DNA of 10,285 nt from an uncultured Alistipes sp. (GTDB lineage: Bacteria; Bacteroidota; Bacteroidia; Bacteroidales; Rikenellaceae): contig CAKVKI010000080.1 of assembly GCA_934754975.1 (NCBI GenBank), positions 1 to 10,285 of the forward strand, written 5' to 3'. A model generated the notes under the pieces. It searched no databases. It worked only from the letters and a program-made list of their open reading frames with translations, and was not told where the DNA came from. Positions 1-5,064 of the stretch are shown here, piece by piece. Position numbers and translations under genes: made by a program. Numbering within the stretch: position 1 is the stretch's first letter; the number at the start of each line of letters is the position of its first letter.

Positions 1-173
1 CCGTAGGAGTGCCGTCCGGGGCGCACCGAAATATAACACATCGGGGGATCGGTGCAGACCGTTCCCGTCCATGCCACGGTCAGCAGGTTATACTCTTCGG
101 GGGTCGCGCCGCAGCTCACCAGCACCGCAGGCAGCGGATAAATGAGCGTTCCGGGTTTCCAGCTCTCTTTCAT
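1..173 (-). CDS. Flavin reductase family protein, N-terminal part (cut by window edge)
   Basis: A minus-strand reading frame starts at ATG 173-171 and stays open to base 1, giving 57 codons that begin MKESWKPGTLIYPLPAVLVS. The order of short blocks (PLPAVLVSCG near residues 13-22, YNLLTVAWTGTVCTDPP near 29-45, then CYISVRPGRHSY) matches the start of the flavin reductase-like FMN-binding split-barrel family, in which the T.AW.G.....PP segment helps form the flavin site. Known members reduce FMN or bind it as small cytoplasmic proteins of roughly 160-200 residues, so about two thirds is missing here. It lies 8 bases behind the esterase stop codon on the same strand, so the two are probably cotranscribed. 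No signal peptide is visible. The family call is fairly secure; the exact substrate and partner are unknown. Confidence 0.8.
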   Translation of the reverse strand, partial: MKESWKPGTLIYPLPAVLVSCGATPEEYNLLTVAWTGTVCTDPPMCYISVRPGRHSY

Positions 174-181
174 CTGCGGAA

Positions 182-1000
182 TTATTTATCTCGGAAAAAG
201 AAGTTGCGGAAGAACACCAGCTGGTAGTCGATCGAATTGCCCCAATATGCGCTGTTATGACGACCGGGGCGTACGTAAAAGTCGTGCATAATACCGCGGC
301 GCAGCAGCTCGGCATGGAAGTCGTTGTTCACCCCGAAGAAGAAATCGTCGTAACCGCAGTCGATGACGATCGCCAGGTCGCCGTTCGTAATACGCGGAAT
401 CAGATTGATCGGCGTGGCCTCCTCCCAGGCTTCGGGATGCTCGGCCTGCGCGCCCAGCAGCTGCGGAATCTCCCAGTTCTCCGGGAACGAACGGATGTCC
501 AATCCGCCGCTCGTACTGCCGACGGCGCCGAACAGCTCCTTATGTTTTATGGCAAGCGACACCGCGCCGAATCCGCCCATGCTCAGCCCCGTAATAGCCC
601 GTCCGGTGCGGTCGCGCGAAACGGGATAACGCTCCTCTACGGCCGGGAGCAATTCGGCAGTCATAAAAGTCTCGTAAAGGCTCTTCGCCCGCACCTTGCT
701 GTCGAGATACCAGCTGGTCGCACCGTCGGGGCAGACGAAAGCGATTCCTTCGCGGTCGGCGATGTCGGGCAGCAACGGTTTGATTCCGAGCCACGTCGTC
801 TGATTGCCGCCGTAACCGTGCAGCAGGTAGACCGTCGGGCAGGGATTCGCAGGCGAAGCGCCGTCGGGCAGGATCACGATCACGGGAATGTCGCGATCCA
901 TAGACGCGCTGCGCACCGCAAGCGTATCGACCGCAGCAGCGGCGGCGAACTGCGCGGTCAGCCACGCCAGCAAAAAGACCAAAACAAAGATTCGTTTCAT
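182..1000 (-). CDS. Secreted esterase of the alpha/beta hydrolase (putative esterase D / feruloyl esterase-like) family
   Basis: The protein has 272 residues. It begins with a basic MKR and a hydrophobic stretch ending in an alanine run (residues 4-23), a type I signal peptide, so it is probably exported to the periplasm. The mature part fits PF00756 (putative esterase): HGYGG at 61-65 is the oxyanion-hole motif, GLSMGG at 138-143 carries the nucleophile Ser140, Asp214 (or Asp218) in IVIDCGYDD is the likely acid, and His248 in PGRHNSAYW the likely base, giving a complete triad. The family includes S-formylglutathione hydrolases, mycolyltransferases and feruloyl/acetyl xylan esterases; in Bacteroidota such secreted forms often cleave esters on plant glycans, but no carbohydrate-binding module or glycan locus is seen here, so the substrate is open. 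It is first of a minus-strand pair with the flavin reductase. A TATTTTTG box lies 22 bases upstream of the ATG. Confidence 0.88.
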   Translation of the reverse strand: MKRIFVLVFLLAWLTAQFAAAAAVDTLAVRSASMDRDIPVIVILPDGASPANPCPTVYLLHGYGGNQTTWLGIKPLLPDIADREGIAFVCPDGATSWYLDSKVRAKSLYETFMTAELLPAVEERYPVSRDRTGRAITGLSMGGFGAVSLAIKHKELFGAVGSTSGGLDIRSFPENWEIPQLLGAQAEHPEAWEEATPINLIPRITNGDLAIVIDCGYDDFFFGVNNDFHAELLRRGIMHDFYVRPGRHNSAYWGNSIDYQLVFFRNFFFRDK

Positions 1001-1021
1001 GGCATATTATTTATGAATACG

Positions 1022-1029
1022 CAAAAATA
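1022..1029 (-). promoter_or_regulatory. Bacteroidota -7 box for the esterase gene
   Basis: The minus strand reads TATTTTTG, a match to TAnnTTTG, 22 bases before the esterase ATG, which would give a leader of about 16 nt. No TTG is found 19-21 bases upstream, so the -33 element is poor and the promoter may be weak or need an activator. Confidence 0.5.
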
Positions 1030-1040
1030 CGAAAAAACCT

Positions 1041-1048
1041 TATCTTTG
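1041..1048 (+). promoter_or_regulatory. Bacteroidota -7 box for xerC, almost touching the start codon
   Basis: TATCTTTG matches the TAnnTTTG consensus and ends only 4 bases before the xerC ATG at 1053. Transcription normally starts a few bases after this box, so the mRNA would begin at or next to the ATG. No TTG is present at the -33 position near 1019-1021. Confidence 0.55.
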
Positions 1049-1052
1049 CTGC

Positions 1053-1955
1053 ATGCTGACGGAATTCATCCGATATCTCACGGCCGAGCGGCGTTATTCG
1101 CCCCTCACGGTCCGCAACTACCGGCACGACGTGGAGCAGTTCCTGGCGTGGCTGGACTGCGACGAGTCGCGGTTCGACCCGCGGTCGGTCACAACCGACC
1201 AGATCCGCGAGTGGATCATCTTCCGCACGGAAGAGGGAAAACTCAGCGCCGGGTCGATGAACCGCGAGGTGGCTTCGCTGCGGGCTTTTTTCCGATGGCT
1301 GCACCGCACGGGAGCCGTCGATAAAGATATTTTCCGCATGATCTCGGCGCTCAAGACCTCGCACCGCCTGCCGGTTTTCGTTCCCGAGAGCCGCATGACG
1401 ACCATCGTCAGCGAATGCGGCCCGGACAGCGAGAATTTCCTGACCGAGCGCAACTCGCTCATCGTCCTGATGTTTTACACCTGCGGCCTGCGCCTCGCCG
1501 AACTGGTCGGCATCGACCGCGGCGACTTTTCGGCCGACTACACCTCGCTGCGGGTCCGGGGCAAAGGAGACAAACAGCGCATGGTCCCGATCCTCGAATT
1601 TCTGCGCGAAAAGATTTTACACTACCTCGACCTAATAGAGAGGCAAAATATTTGCATTTCATCGGAAAAAGCACTATTTTTAACACATAAAGGGAAGCGC
1701 ATATCCCGGAGCGTCGTTTACCGCACGGTGCAGGATGAACTCACCCGCGCGGGCGTACAGGGCAAGAAAAGCCCGCACGTACTGCGGCACACGTTCGCAA
1801 CGCACCTGCTGAACGGCGGAGCCGATATGCGCGAAATCCAGGAGCTATTGGGCCACGCCTCGCTGCAGGCCACGCAGGTCTACACGCACAACAGCATCGC
1901 CCGGCTCCGGGAAATATACGCAAAAGCCCATCCCCGCGAAAAGGGAGGGAAGTGA
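1053..1955 (+). CDS. xerC: Tyrosine site-specific recombinase XerC/XerD-type
   Basis: The protein has 300 residues, the usual length for Xer recombinases, and starts MLTEFIRYLTAERRYSPLTV, which is the normal Xer N-terminus and supports the ATG at 1053. The N-terminal SAM-like DNA-binding domain covers about residues 1-90 and the catalytic domain about 105-290. All six catalytic residues can be placed: Arg147 in GLRLAE, Lys171 in GKGDKQR, His242 and Arg245 in HVLRHTFATHLL, His268 in LLGHAS, and the nucleophile Tyr277 in QVYTH. Xer proteins act in the cytoplasm, resolving chromosome dimers at dif. No mobile-element features flank it, and it sits 24 bases upstream of hpf, a housekeeping neighbour often seen next to xerC in Bacteroidota, so a chromosomal Xer role is favoured over phage integration. 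Codons around 1630-1690 are locally more AT-rich than the rest of the gene. Confidence 0.93.
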   Translation: MLTEFIRYLTAERRYSPLTVRNYRHDVEQFLAWLDCDESRFDPRSVTTDQIREWIIFRTEEGKLSAGSMNREVASLRAFFRWLHRTGAVDKDIFRMISALKTSHRLPVFVPESRMTTIVSECGPDSENFLTERNSLIVLMFYTCGLRLAELVGIDRGDFSADYTSLRVRGKGDKQRMVPILEFLREKILHYLDLIERQNICISSEKALFLTHKGKRISRSVVYRTVQDELTRAGVQGKKSPHVLRHTFATHLLNGGADMREIQELLGHASLQATQVYTHNSIARLREIYAKAHPREKGGK

Positions 1956-1979
1956 TTAACTTTTATAAACTGTAAGGCT

Positions 1980-2276
1980 ATGAACGTACAGATTCAATCC
2001 GTGAAATTCGACGCCGACAAGCGGCTGGTCGAATTCGTTGAACACAAAATGGAAAAACTCGACCGCTTCGCAGAGCGTTCGACGGGCGCCGAGGTCATCC
2101 TGAAACTCGATAAGGACCATGAAAAAGGAAACAAAATAGCAACGATCACGCTCCACATGCCGGGCGAGGACCTCGTGGCCTGCCACCAGTCCAAAGCATT
2201 CGAGGAGTCGGTGGACGAAGCGATCGACGCCCTCAGGCGGCAGCTTGACAAATTCAAGGGCAAATCGGAAAAGTAA
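1980..2276 (+). CDS. hpf: Ribosome hibernation-promoting factor, short form (HPF/YfiA/RaiA family)
   Basis: This 98-residue protein starts MNVQIQSVKFDADKRLVEFV and contains the family pattern of an N-terminal beta strand, a helix (VEFVEHKMEKLDRF, about 17-30), central strands with the KIATITLHMPGEDLVA segment (about 52-67), and a C-terminal helix ESVDEAIDALRRQLDKFKGK (about 75-95). HPF binds the 30S decoding region in stationary phase, blocks tRNA and mRNA binding and promotes inactive ribosome dimers or monomers. The C-terminal extension of long-form HPF is absent, so this is the short form. It begins 24 bases after the xerC stop and has no clear promoter of its own, so it is probably cotranscribed with xerC. 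The ATG is preceded by an A/T-rich leader with no Shine-Dalgarno sequence, normal for the phylum. Confidence 0.92.
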   Translation: MNVQIQSVKFDADKRLVEFVEHKMEKLDRFAERSTGAEVILKLDKDHEKGNKIATITLHMPGEDLVACHQSKAFEESVDEAIDALRRQLDKFKGKSEK

Positions 2277-2307
2277 CCCCACCAACCAATCAATAACCTT
2301 TAACTTC

Positions 2308-2348
2308 AATGCCGCAACGGCCGTCCCTTTCGGGGCGGCCGCTGCATT
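2308..2348 (+). terminator. GC-rich hairpin after hpf (possible terminator)
   Basis: CGGCCG-T-CCC pairs with GGG-G-CGGCCG around a TTTC loop, and AATGC pairs with GCATT outside an internal loop. The hairpin is strong and lies 31 bases after the hpf stop, but only three T residues follow, so it may stop transcription weakly or protect the mRNA 3' end instead. Confidence 0.45.
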
Positions 2349-2370
2349 TGAAAACATCCGGCACATGACA

Positions 2371-2507
2371 ACCGCTGGAAGTTGGAAAAACCCGGCACGT
2401 GAAACTATCCGGAAACTGAAAACACGCGACCGTTGGGAACACACGCCATCTGGAAGCACACGCCATCTGAGAACCGTTGGAAGCAGGAAAAACCCGGTAC
2501 GCGAAAA
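2371..2507. repeat. Degenerate direct repeats in the hpf-tRNA gap
   Basis: A 35-base unit at 2371-2405 recurs at 2473-2507 with 29 of 35 bases identical; both contain GGAAAAACCCGG and begin ACCG(C/T)TGGAAG. A partial third copy of its start (ACCGTTGGGAA) lies at 2429-2439. Between them a 13-base unit, CACACGCCATCTG, is present twice exactly at 2440-2452 and 2457-2469, a 17-base period. The pattern suggests local duplication and decay; no function is evident. Confidence 0.75.
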
Positions 2508-2570
2508 CGCCCAAAACCTGAAACCGCGCGGAATTTCGGAGAATAACTCCGCCCCAGCGCGGAGCCGCAC

Positions 2571-2599
2571 AAAAAAAAAGCGACCGGAAACCGATCGCT
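2571..2599 (-). terminator. Intrinsic terminator of tRNA-Glu
   Basis: On the minus strand AGCGATCGG pairs with CCGGTCGCT around a TTT loop (9 pairs, one G-U), followed directly by a run of at least eight T residues. It begins 3 bases after the tRNA 3' end. Confidence 0.9.
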
Positions 2600-2602
2600 T
2601 AG

Positions 2603-2674
2603 TAGTGGATAGGGGATTCGAACCCCTATGTCGTGCGTGAGAGGCACGTATCCTAACCCTTAGATGAATCCACC
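2603..2674 (-). tRNA. tRNA-Glu (anticodon CUC)
   Basis: The 72-nt minus-strand sequence folds as a class I tRNA. The acceptor stem is GGTGGAT with ATCCACT (first pair G-U). The anticodon stem is CGTGC with GCACG around loop CTCTCAC, giving anticodon CUC at 2641-2639. The variable loop is only 4 nt and the T arm is AGGGG-TTCGAAT-CCCCT. The short variable loop, this T arm and the D arm closely resemble those of other bacterial tRNA-Glu. CCA is not encoded; the discriminator base is A. It reads GAG codons. It has its own promoter and terminator, so it is a single-gene transcription unit. Confidence 0.95.
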
Positions 2675-2691
2675 GTGTGAGTTTTGTGGTG

Positions 2692-2721
2692 CAAAGATAA
2701 CGCCTTCTTTCAAAACTGCAA
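2692..2721 (-). promoter_or_regulatory. Promoter of tRNA-Glu
   Basis: The minus strand has TTG (2721-2719), 19 bases, then TATCTTTG (2699-2692), a near-perfect Bacteroidota housekeeping promoter. The box ends 17 bases before the mature tRNA 5' end at 2674, leaving a short 5' leader for RNase P to remove. Confidence 0.88.
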
Positions 2722-2781
2722 AATTTTCCTGCAAATTCTATGATTTTTTTTGGGACGTTTCGCATATACCTGCATTTTGGT

Positions 2782-2789
2782 TATCTTTA
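2782..2789 (+). promoter_or_regulatory. Probable -7 box of the DUF3298 lipoprotein gene
   Basis: TATCTTTA differs from TAnnTTTG only at the last base and lies 26 bases before the ATG at 2816. Only TTT, not TTG, is found at the -33 distance (2758-2760), so the promoter is imperfect. It diverges from the tRNA-Glu promoter. Confidence 0.4.
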
Positions 2790-2815
2790 CAGTAAATACA
2801 AAGTACGCTTTACCT

Positions 2816-3550
2816 ATGAAATACATTAAAACCGCCATACTGATCGCAGGCATAGCCGCAGCGACCGCAGCCTGTACGCGCAAACCGGTCGTTCCCGAAT
2901 TCGGCATGATCTCGATCGACACCCTCGTCGGCACCCCGGCCAACGGATGCGAGATCGAATTCCGTTTCGCCACGATCGCCAACGCAACGAAATCCCCGGC
3001 CCTGCGCTCCATCGAAGCGGCCAATGTCGGGTATTTCTTCGAACTGGAAGATTTCGGCGGCACGGCGCGCCAGGCGGCCGACTCCGCCATCCGCCAGATC
3101 GCCGCGGAGATGCTCCCGGACAGCGTCGGGCAGACGATGGGAACCTACGAAATCTCGGCCGAAGCCGAAGTTACGGTCACGGACTCGCTCGTCACCTATA
3201 TCATCAGCCGGTGGAGTTTCACGGGAGGGGCGCACGGCATGTACGGCATGGAATGTCATACCTATTCGCTGACCGGAGGAGACGAACTATCCACGGCAGA
3301 CCTGTTTTCCGAACAGCAGCTGCACGGCATGGAAACCCTGCTGCGCAAGAAACTGTACGAGCAATACGGAGCCGACAGCGACGAAGAGCTGGCCGCTCAG
3401 GGATTTTTCCCGGAATACATCTCCCTTACGGAGAATTTCCAGATTACGCCCGAAGGCATCACGTTCTATTACAACCCTTATGACCTCGGATGCTATGCAT
3501 TGGGGGCCGTCGATGTAACGATGACCCGCGAAGAGCTGGAGAGTCTCTAA
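2816..3550 (+). CDS. DUF3298-containing lipoprotein
   Basis: The 244-residue protein starting at ATG 2816 opens MKYIKTAILIAGIAAATAAC, a signal peptide ending in a lipobox-like site with Cys20, so it is predicted to be lipid-anchored in the cell envelope. A TTG 66 bases upstream would extend the frame but would place the signal peptide inside the protein, so ATG 2816 is preferred. The C-terminal part carries DUF3298 hallmarks: WSFTGGAHGMYG at about 133-144, a DELSTADLF segment at about 156-164 and ITFYYNPYDLGCYALGAVDVT at about 215-235. The domain is found in RsiV-like anti-sigma factors and in many Bacteroidota lipoproteins, often after a DUF4163/PdaC domain that probably covers residues 40-125 here. 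No cytoplasmic anti-sigma segment is present and no sigma factor lies nearby, so an RsiV-like role is not supported. The function is unknown. It stands alone, ending at a shared terminator. Confidence 0.87.
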   Translation: MKYIKTAILIAGIAAATAACTRKPVVPEFGMISIDTLVGTPANGCEIEFRFATIANATKSPALRSIEAANVGYFFELEDFGGTARQAADSAIRQIAAEMLPDSVGQTMGTYEISAEAEVTVTDSLVTYIISRWSFTGGAHGMYGMECHTYSLTGGDELSTADLFSEQQLHGMETLLRKKLYEQYGADSDEELAAQGFFPEYISLTENFQITPEGITFYYNPYDLGCYALGAVDVTMTREELESL

Positions 3551-3588
3551 CATTCCCCGAAAAGAGACGGCCGCAGGGCCGTAAAAAG

Positions 3589-3626
3589 AAAAAAGGCCGG
3601 AGTCTCACGACTCAGACCTTTTTTTT
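3589..3626. terminator. Bidirectional terminator between the lipoprotein gene and the minus-strand RNA
   Basis: GAGTC (3600-3604 region) pairs with GACTC around a short TCAC loop, extended with mismatches by AAAAAAGG and CCTTTTTT arms. On the plus strand eight T residues follow (3619-3626); on the minus strand six or more T residues follow near 3594-3589. It can serve both convergent transcripts. Confidence 0.78.
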
Positions 3627-3784
3627 GGCGGGGAACCACCCCCTCCAAAAACGAGGTTTAATCGGAGGTATTCGACTTGCGAACGAGTACCGCCCTTCAA
3701 GTCTTAGTAACGGAATATCCGTTACAACCTGCCGATTTCCTCAACCAACCTAAAACTACTAACCTAAATGAACCTTAAAACTTC
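3589..3784 (-). ncRNA. Candidate structured non-coding RNA, about 195 nt
   Basis: A near-consensus promoter sits directly upstream and an intrinsic terminator at the end, yet the minus-strand transcript contains no ATG. After a 5' part of about 40 nt that is rich in U, A and G and holds AGGUU at 3775, 3765 and 3751, with a fourth copy at 3730, it can fold into a three-way junction. P1 pairs 3660-3669 with 3727-3737 (10 pairs, one bulged base) and is extended by GAGG/CCTC (3653-3656 with 3739-3742). P2 is an 8-bp hairpin with a 3-nt loop at 3707-3725. P3 pairs 3674-3679 with 3698-3703. A GGGG/CCCC hairpin (3630-3643), an A-rich linker and the terminator follow. The size suits a 6S-like RNA or a regulatory small RNA, but I do not recognise a family and give no function. 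Confidence 0.65.
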
Positions 3785-3788
3785 TCTG

Positions 3789-3819
3789 CAAAGATAAGGC
3801 GAAAAAAAATACCGTGCAA
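3789..3819 (-). promoter_or_regulatory. Promoter of the candidate non-coding RNA
   Basis: The minus strand shows TTG (3819-3817), 20 bases, then TATCTTTG (3796-3789), the same design as the tRNA promoters in this window. It predicts a start near 3782-3785. Upstream sequence is very A/T-rich, as is common for strong promoters. Confidence 0.82.
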
Positions 3820-3824
3820 GTTTT

Positions 3825-3865
3825 TTATTAAAATATTTTTCTAAATTCTTTAGATTTTTTAATAA
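3825..3865. repeat. AT-rich nested palindrome upstream of the RNA promoter
   Basis: TTATTAAAA (3825-3833) is the exact inverse complement of TTTTAATAA (3857-3865), and the spacer holds a second inverted repeat, CTAAA-TTC-TTTAG (3841-3853). It lies just upstream of the -33 element of the minus-strand RNA promoter. It could be an AT-rich promoter upstream element or an operator. Confidence 0.6.
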
Positions 3866-4046
3866 AGTCCACTACACGATCACATTAACACACTGTATAT
3901 CAATCACAAGCCAAATCAGCAAGAAATATCTGCAGGCCAAAATATTTTTTTTCATTCCGCCGCGCAGTATTTGCCGTATGCCTGCATTTATAGATAGTAA
4001 CATCGGTACAATAGGACAGAAGATATACAAGAAGAGAATAAATCAC
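3866..4046. other. AT-rich intergenic stretch before the glycosyltransferase operon
   Basis: No gene, RNA or clear promoter is seen on either strand. Base composition is much more A/T-rich than the flanking genes. Confidence 0.5.
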
Positions 4047-4054
4047 TACCTTTG
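4047..4054 (+). promoter_or_regulatory. -7 box of the glycosyltransferase operon
   Basis: TACCTTTG matches TAnnTTTG exactly. No TTG is present at the -33 distance. The predicted start near 4059-4061 would give a leader of about 130 nt before the first glycosyltransferase. Confidence 0.55.
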
Positions 4055-4058
4055 TGCG

Positions 4059-4190
4059 ATGAACAAAGTGGCAGGCAATATACGACATACCGGAAACCGG
4101 CACACCGGAGCGAAGGCACAACGGCAAAGATTTTGCGTCGTGCCGTATGCGGTTGTACCTGCGGTGCGACCTAAAACCATGTTATTGTAA
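4059..4190 (+). CDS. Possible leaderless 43-codon upstream ORF
   Basis: An ATG lies 4 bases after the -7 box, at the predicted transcription start, and opens a frame of 43 codons beginning MNKVAGNIRHTGNRH. Its TAA (4188-4190) overlaps the ATG of the following glycosyltransferase by one base (TAATG), the usual layout for translational coupling. The peptide is basic (several Arg, Lys and His) with no signal peptide, membrane segment or known domain. It could be a real small protein, a leader peptide that controls the operon, or chance in a 5' untranslated region. The frame continues open upstream to 3978, which weakens the case a little, since the region simply lacks stops. Confidence 0.3.
   Translation: MNKVAGNIRHTGNRHTGAKAQRQRFCVVPYAVVPAVRPKTMLL
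4115..4144 (+). promoter_or_regulatory. Hairpin in the leader of the glycosyltransferase operon
   Basis: GGCAC pairs with GTGCC, ACG with CGT and CAAA with TTTG around a GAT loop, with one mismatch and one bulged base, about 12 pairs in total. It lies 45 bases before the first glycosyltransferase ATG. It is not followed by T residues, so it is not a terminator by itself; it might affect translation or mRNA stability. Confidence 0.35.
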
Positions 4191-5035
4191 TGACTGTATC
4201 GTTGATTATCTCCACCTACAACTGGCCCAGGGCCCTCTACCTGTGTCTGGACAGCGTGATGCAGCAAACCGTCATGCCTGCGGAAATCATCATCGCCGAC
4301 GACGGATCAGGCATCGCCACGCGCGATGTGGTCCGCCATTTCGAAGCGGTTTCCCCGGTGCCCGTACGCCACATCTGGCACGAAGACAACGGATTCCGGC
4401 TGGCGGAAATCCGTAATAAAGCGATCGCGGCCAGTCTCGGAGAATATATCATCCAGATCGACGGCGATCTGATCCTTCAACGGCATTTCATCCAGGACCA
4501 CATGATTTTCGCGCAGCCGGGCTGCTTCGTCACCGGATCGCGCGGCATCATTACCGAAATGCTCACGGACCAGGTACTCCGGGGTGAAATCACCTCGCTC
4601 ACCCCGCTGATGAAAGGCGTCCGCAACAGCAACAACGTCGTCCGGATTCCGCTAATGGCCTATCTTTACCGGACATTAGGTCCCTCCCGTTTCGTCAAGG
4701 GCTGCAACATGGCTTTCTGGCGCGACGACCTGATCCGCGTAAACGGTTATGACGAAGAGTTCCGGGGCTGGGGCGGGGAAGACTCCGAACTGGCCATCCG
4801 TCTGAACAACAACGGGGTCCGCCAGCGGTGCATGAAATTCCGCGGCATCGTCTTCCACCTCTACCACGGCAAATGCGACCGCGACCGGCAATCCGCCAAC
4901 GAGAAACGCTACAAGCAAAGCGTTCTGGAACACCGCACCTGCTGCCGGAGCGGGCTTAACCGGCATTTGTCCGCATCGGAACAGATCGTCCATACCGAAA
5001 CAAAAACAGCTGTCCCGGCAGGCGCCGGCAGTTGA
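4190..5035 (+). CDS. Family 2 glycosyltransferase with C-terminal galactosyltransferase-like domain
   Basis: The 281-residue protein starts MTVSLIISTYNWPRALYLCL, the standard GT2 opening, so ATG 4190 is well placed. The GT-A nucleotide-sugar domain covers about 1-110, with ADDGS at 36-40 and the metal-binding DGD at 91-93. Residues about 168-230 match the Glyco_transf_7C type: FVKGCNMAFWRDDLIRVNGYDEEF followed by GWGGEDSELAIRL (193-205), where the GWGxED block forms part of the acceptor and catalytic site in beta-1,4-galactosyltransferases and chondroitin polymerase-like enzymes. It lacks membrane segments and probably works at the inner face of the inner membrane, adding a sugar to a surface glycan or LPS. 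The exact sugar cannot be read from sequence. The next glycosyltransferase starts 29 bases later, so the two form an operon. Confidence 0.9.
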   Translation: MTVSLIISTYNWPRALYLCLDSVMQQTVMPAEIIIADDGSGIATRDVVRHFEAVSPVPVRHIWHEDNGFRLAEIRNKAIAASLGEYIIQIDGDLILQRHFIQDHMIFAQPGCFVTGSRGIITEMLTDQVLRGEITSLTPLMKGVRNSNNVVRIPLMAYLYRTLGPSRFVKGCNMAFWRDDLIRVNGYDEEFRGWGGEDSELAIRLNNNGVRQRCMKFRGIVFHLYHGKCDRDRQSANEKRYKQSVLEHRTCCRSGLNRHLSASEQIVHTETKTAVPAGAGS

Positions 5036-5064
5036 CCGAATTTCGAAACAATTTAGATTTCAAT

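Larger units (their letters stand above)
2277..2570. other. Non-coding stretch between hpf and tRNA-Glu
   Basis: No credible gene is seen on either strand. Open frames exist here but have biased, low-complexity translations and no recognisable domain. The stretch contains the hairpin at 2308-2348 and a group of imperfect direct repeats between 2371 and 2507. No TAnnTTTG promoter is found inside it. Confidence 0.6.

Noticed and set aside
257..1324. Plus-strand open frame of 355 codons
   Set aside because: It runs antisense to the esterase and out of frame with xerC, and has no recognisable domain.
1053..1955. xerC as a phage or transposon integrase
   Set aside because: Length, N-terminus and complete catalytic set are those of Xer proteins, and it is next to hpf with no attachment site or mobile genes around it.
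2371..2507. CRISPR array
   Set aside because: There are only two full repeat copies, they are imperfect, and no regular spacers or cas genes are seen.
1956..2765. Minus-strand open frame of 269 codons
   Set aside because: It runs through the hpf antisense, the repeat region and the tRNA-Glu gene; the translation is low in complexity and reads across a tRNA.
3567..3582. ACGGCC/GGCCGT hairpin as the main terminator of the lipoprotein gene
   Set aside because: The perfect 6-bp hairpin is followed by A residues, not T residues. The hairpin at 3589-3626 with eight T residues is the better terminator.
3589..3784. tmRNA, SRP RNA or RNase P RNA as the identity of the non-coding RNA
   Set aside because: There is no tag-peptide frame or tRNA-like end, no SRP domain IV motif, and it is too short and lacks the conserved core blocks of RNase P RNA.
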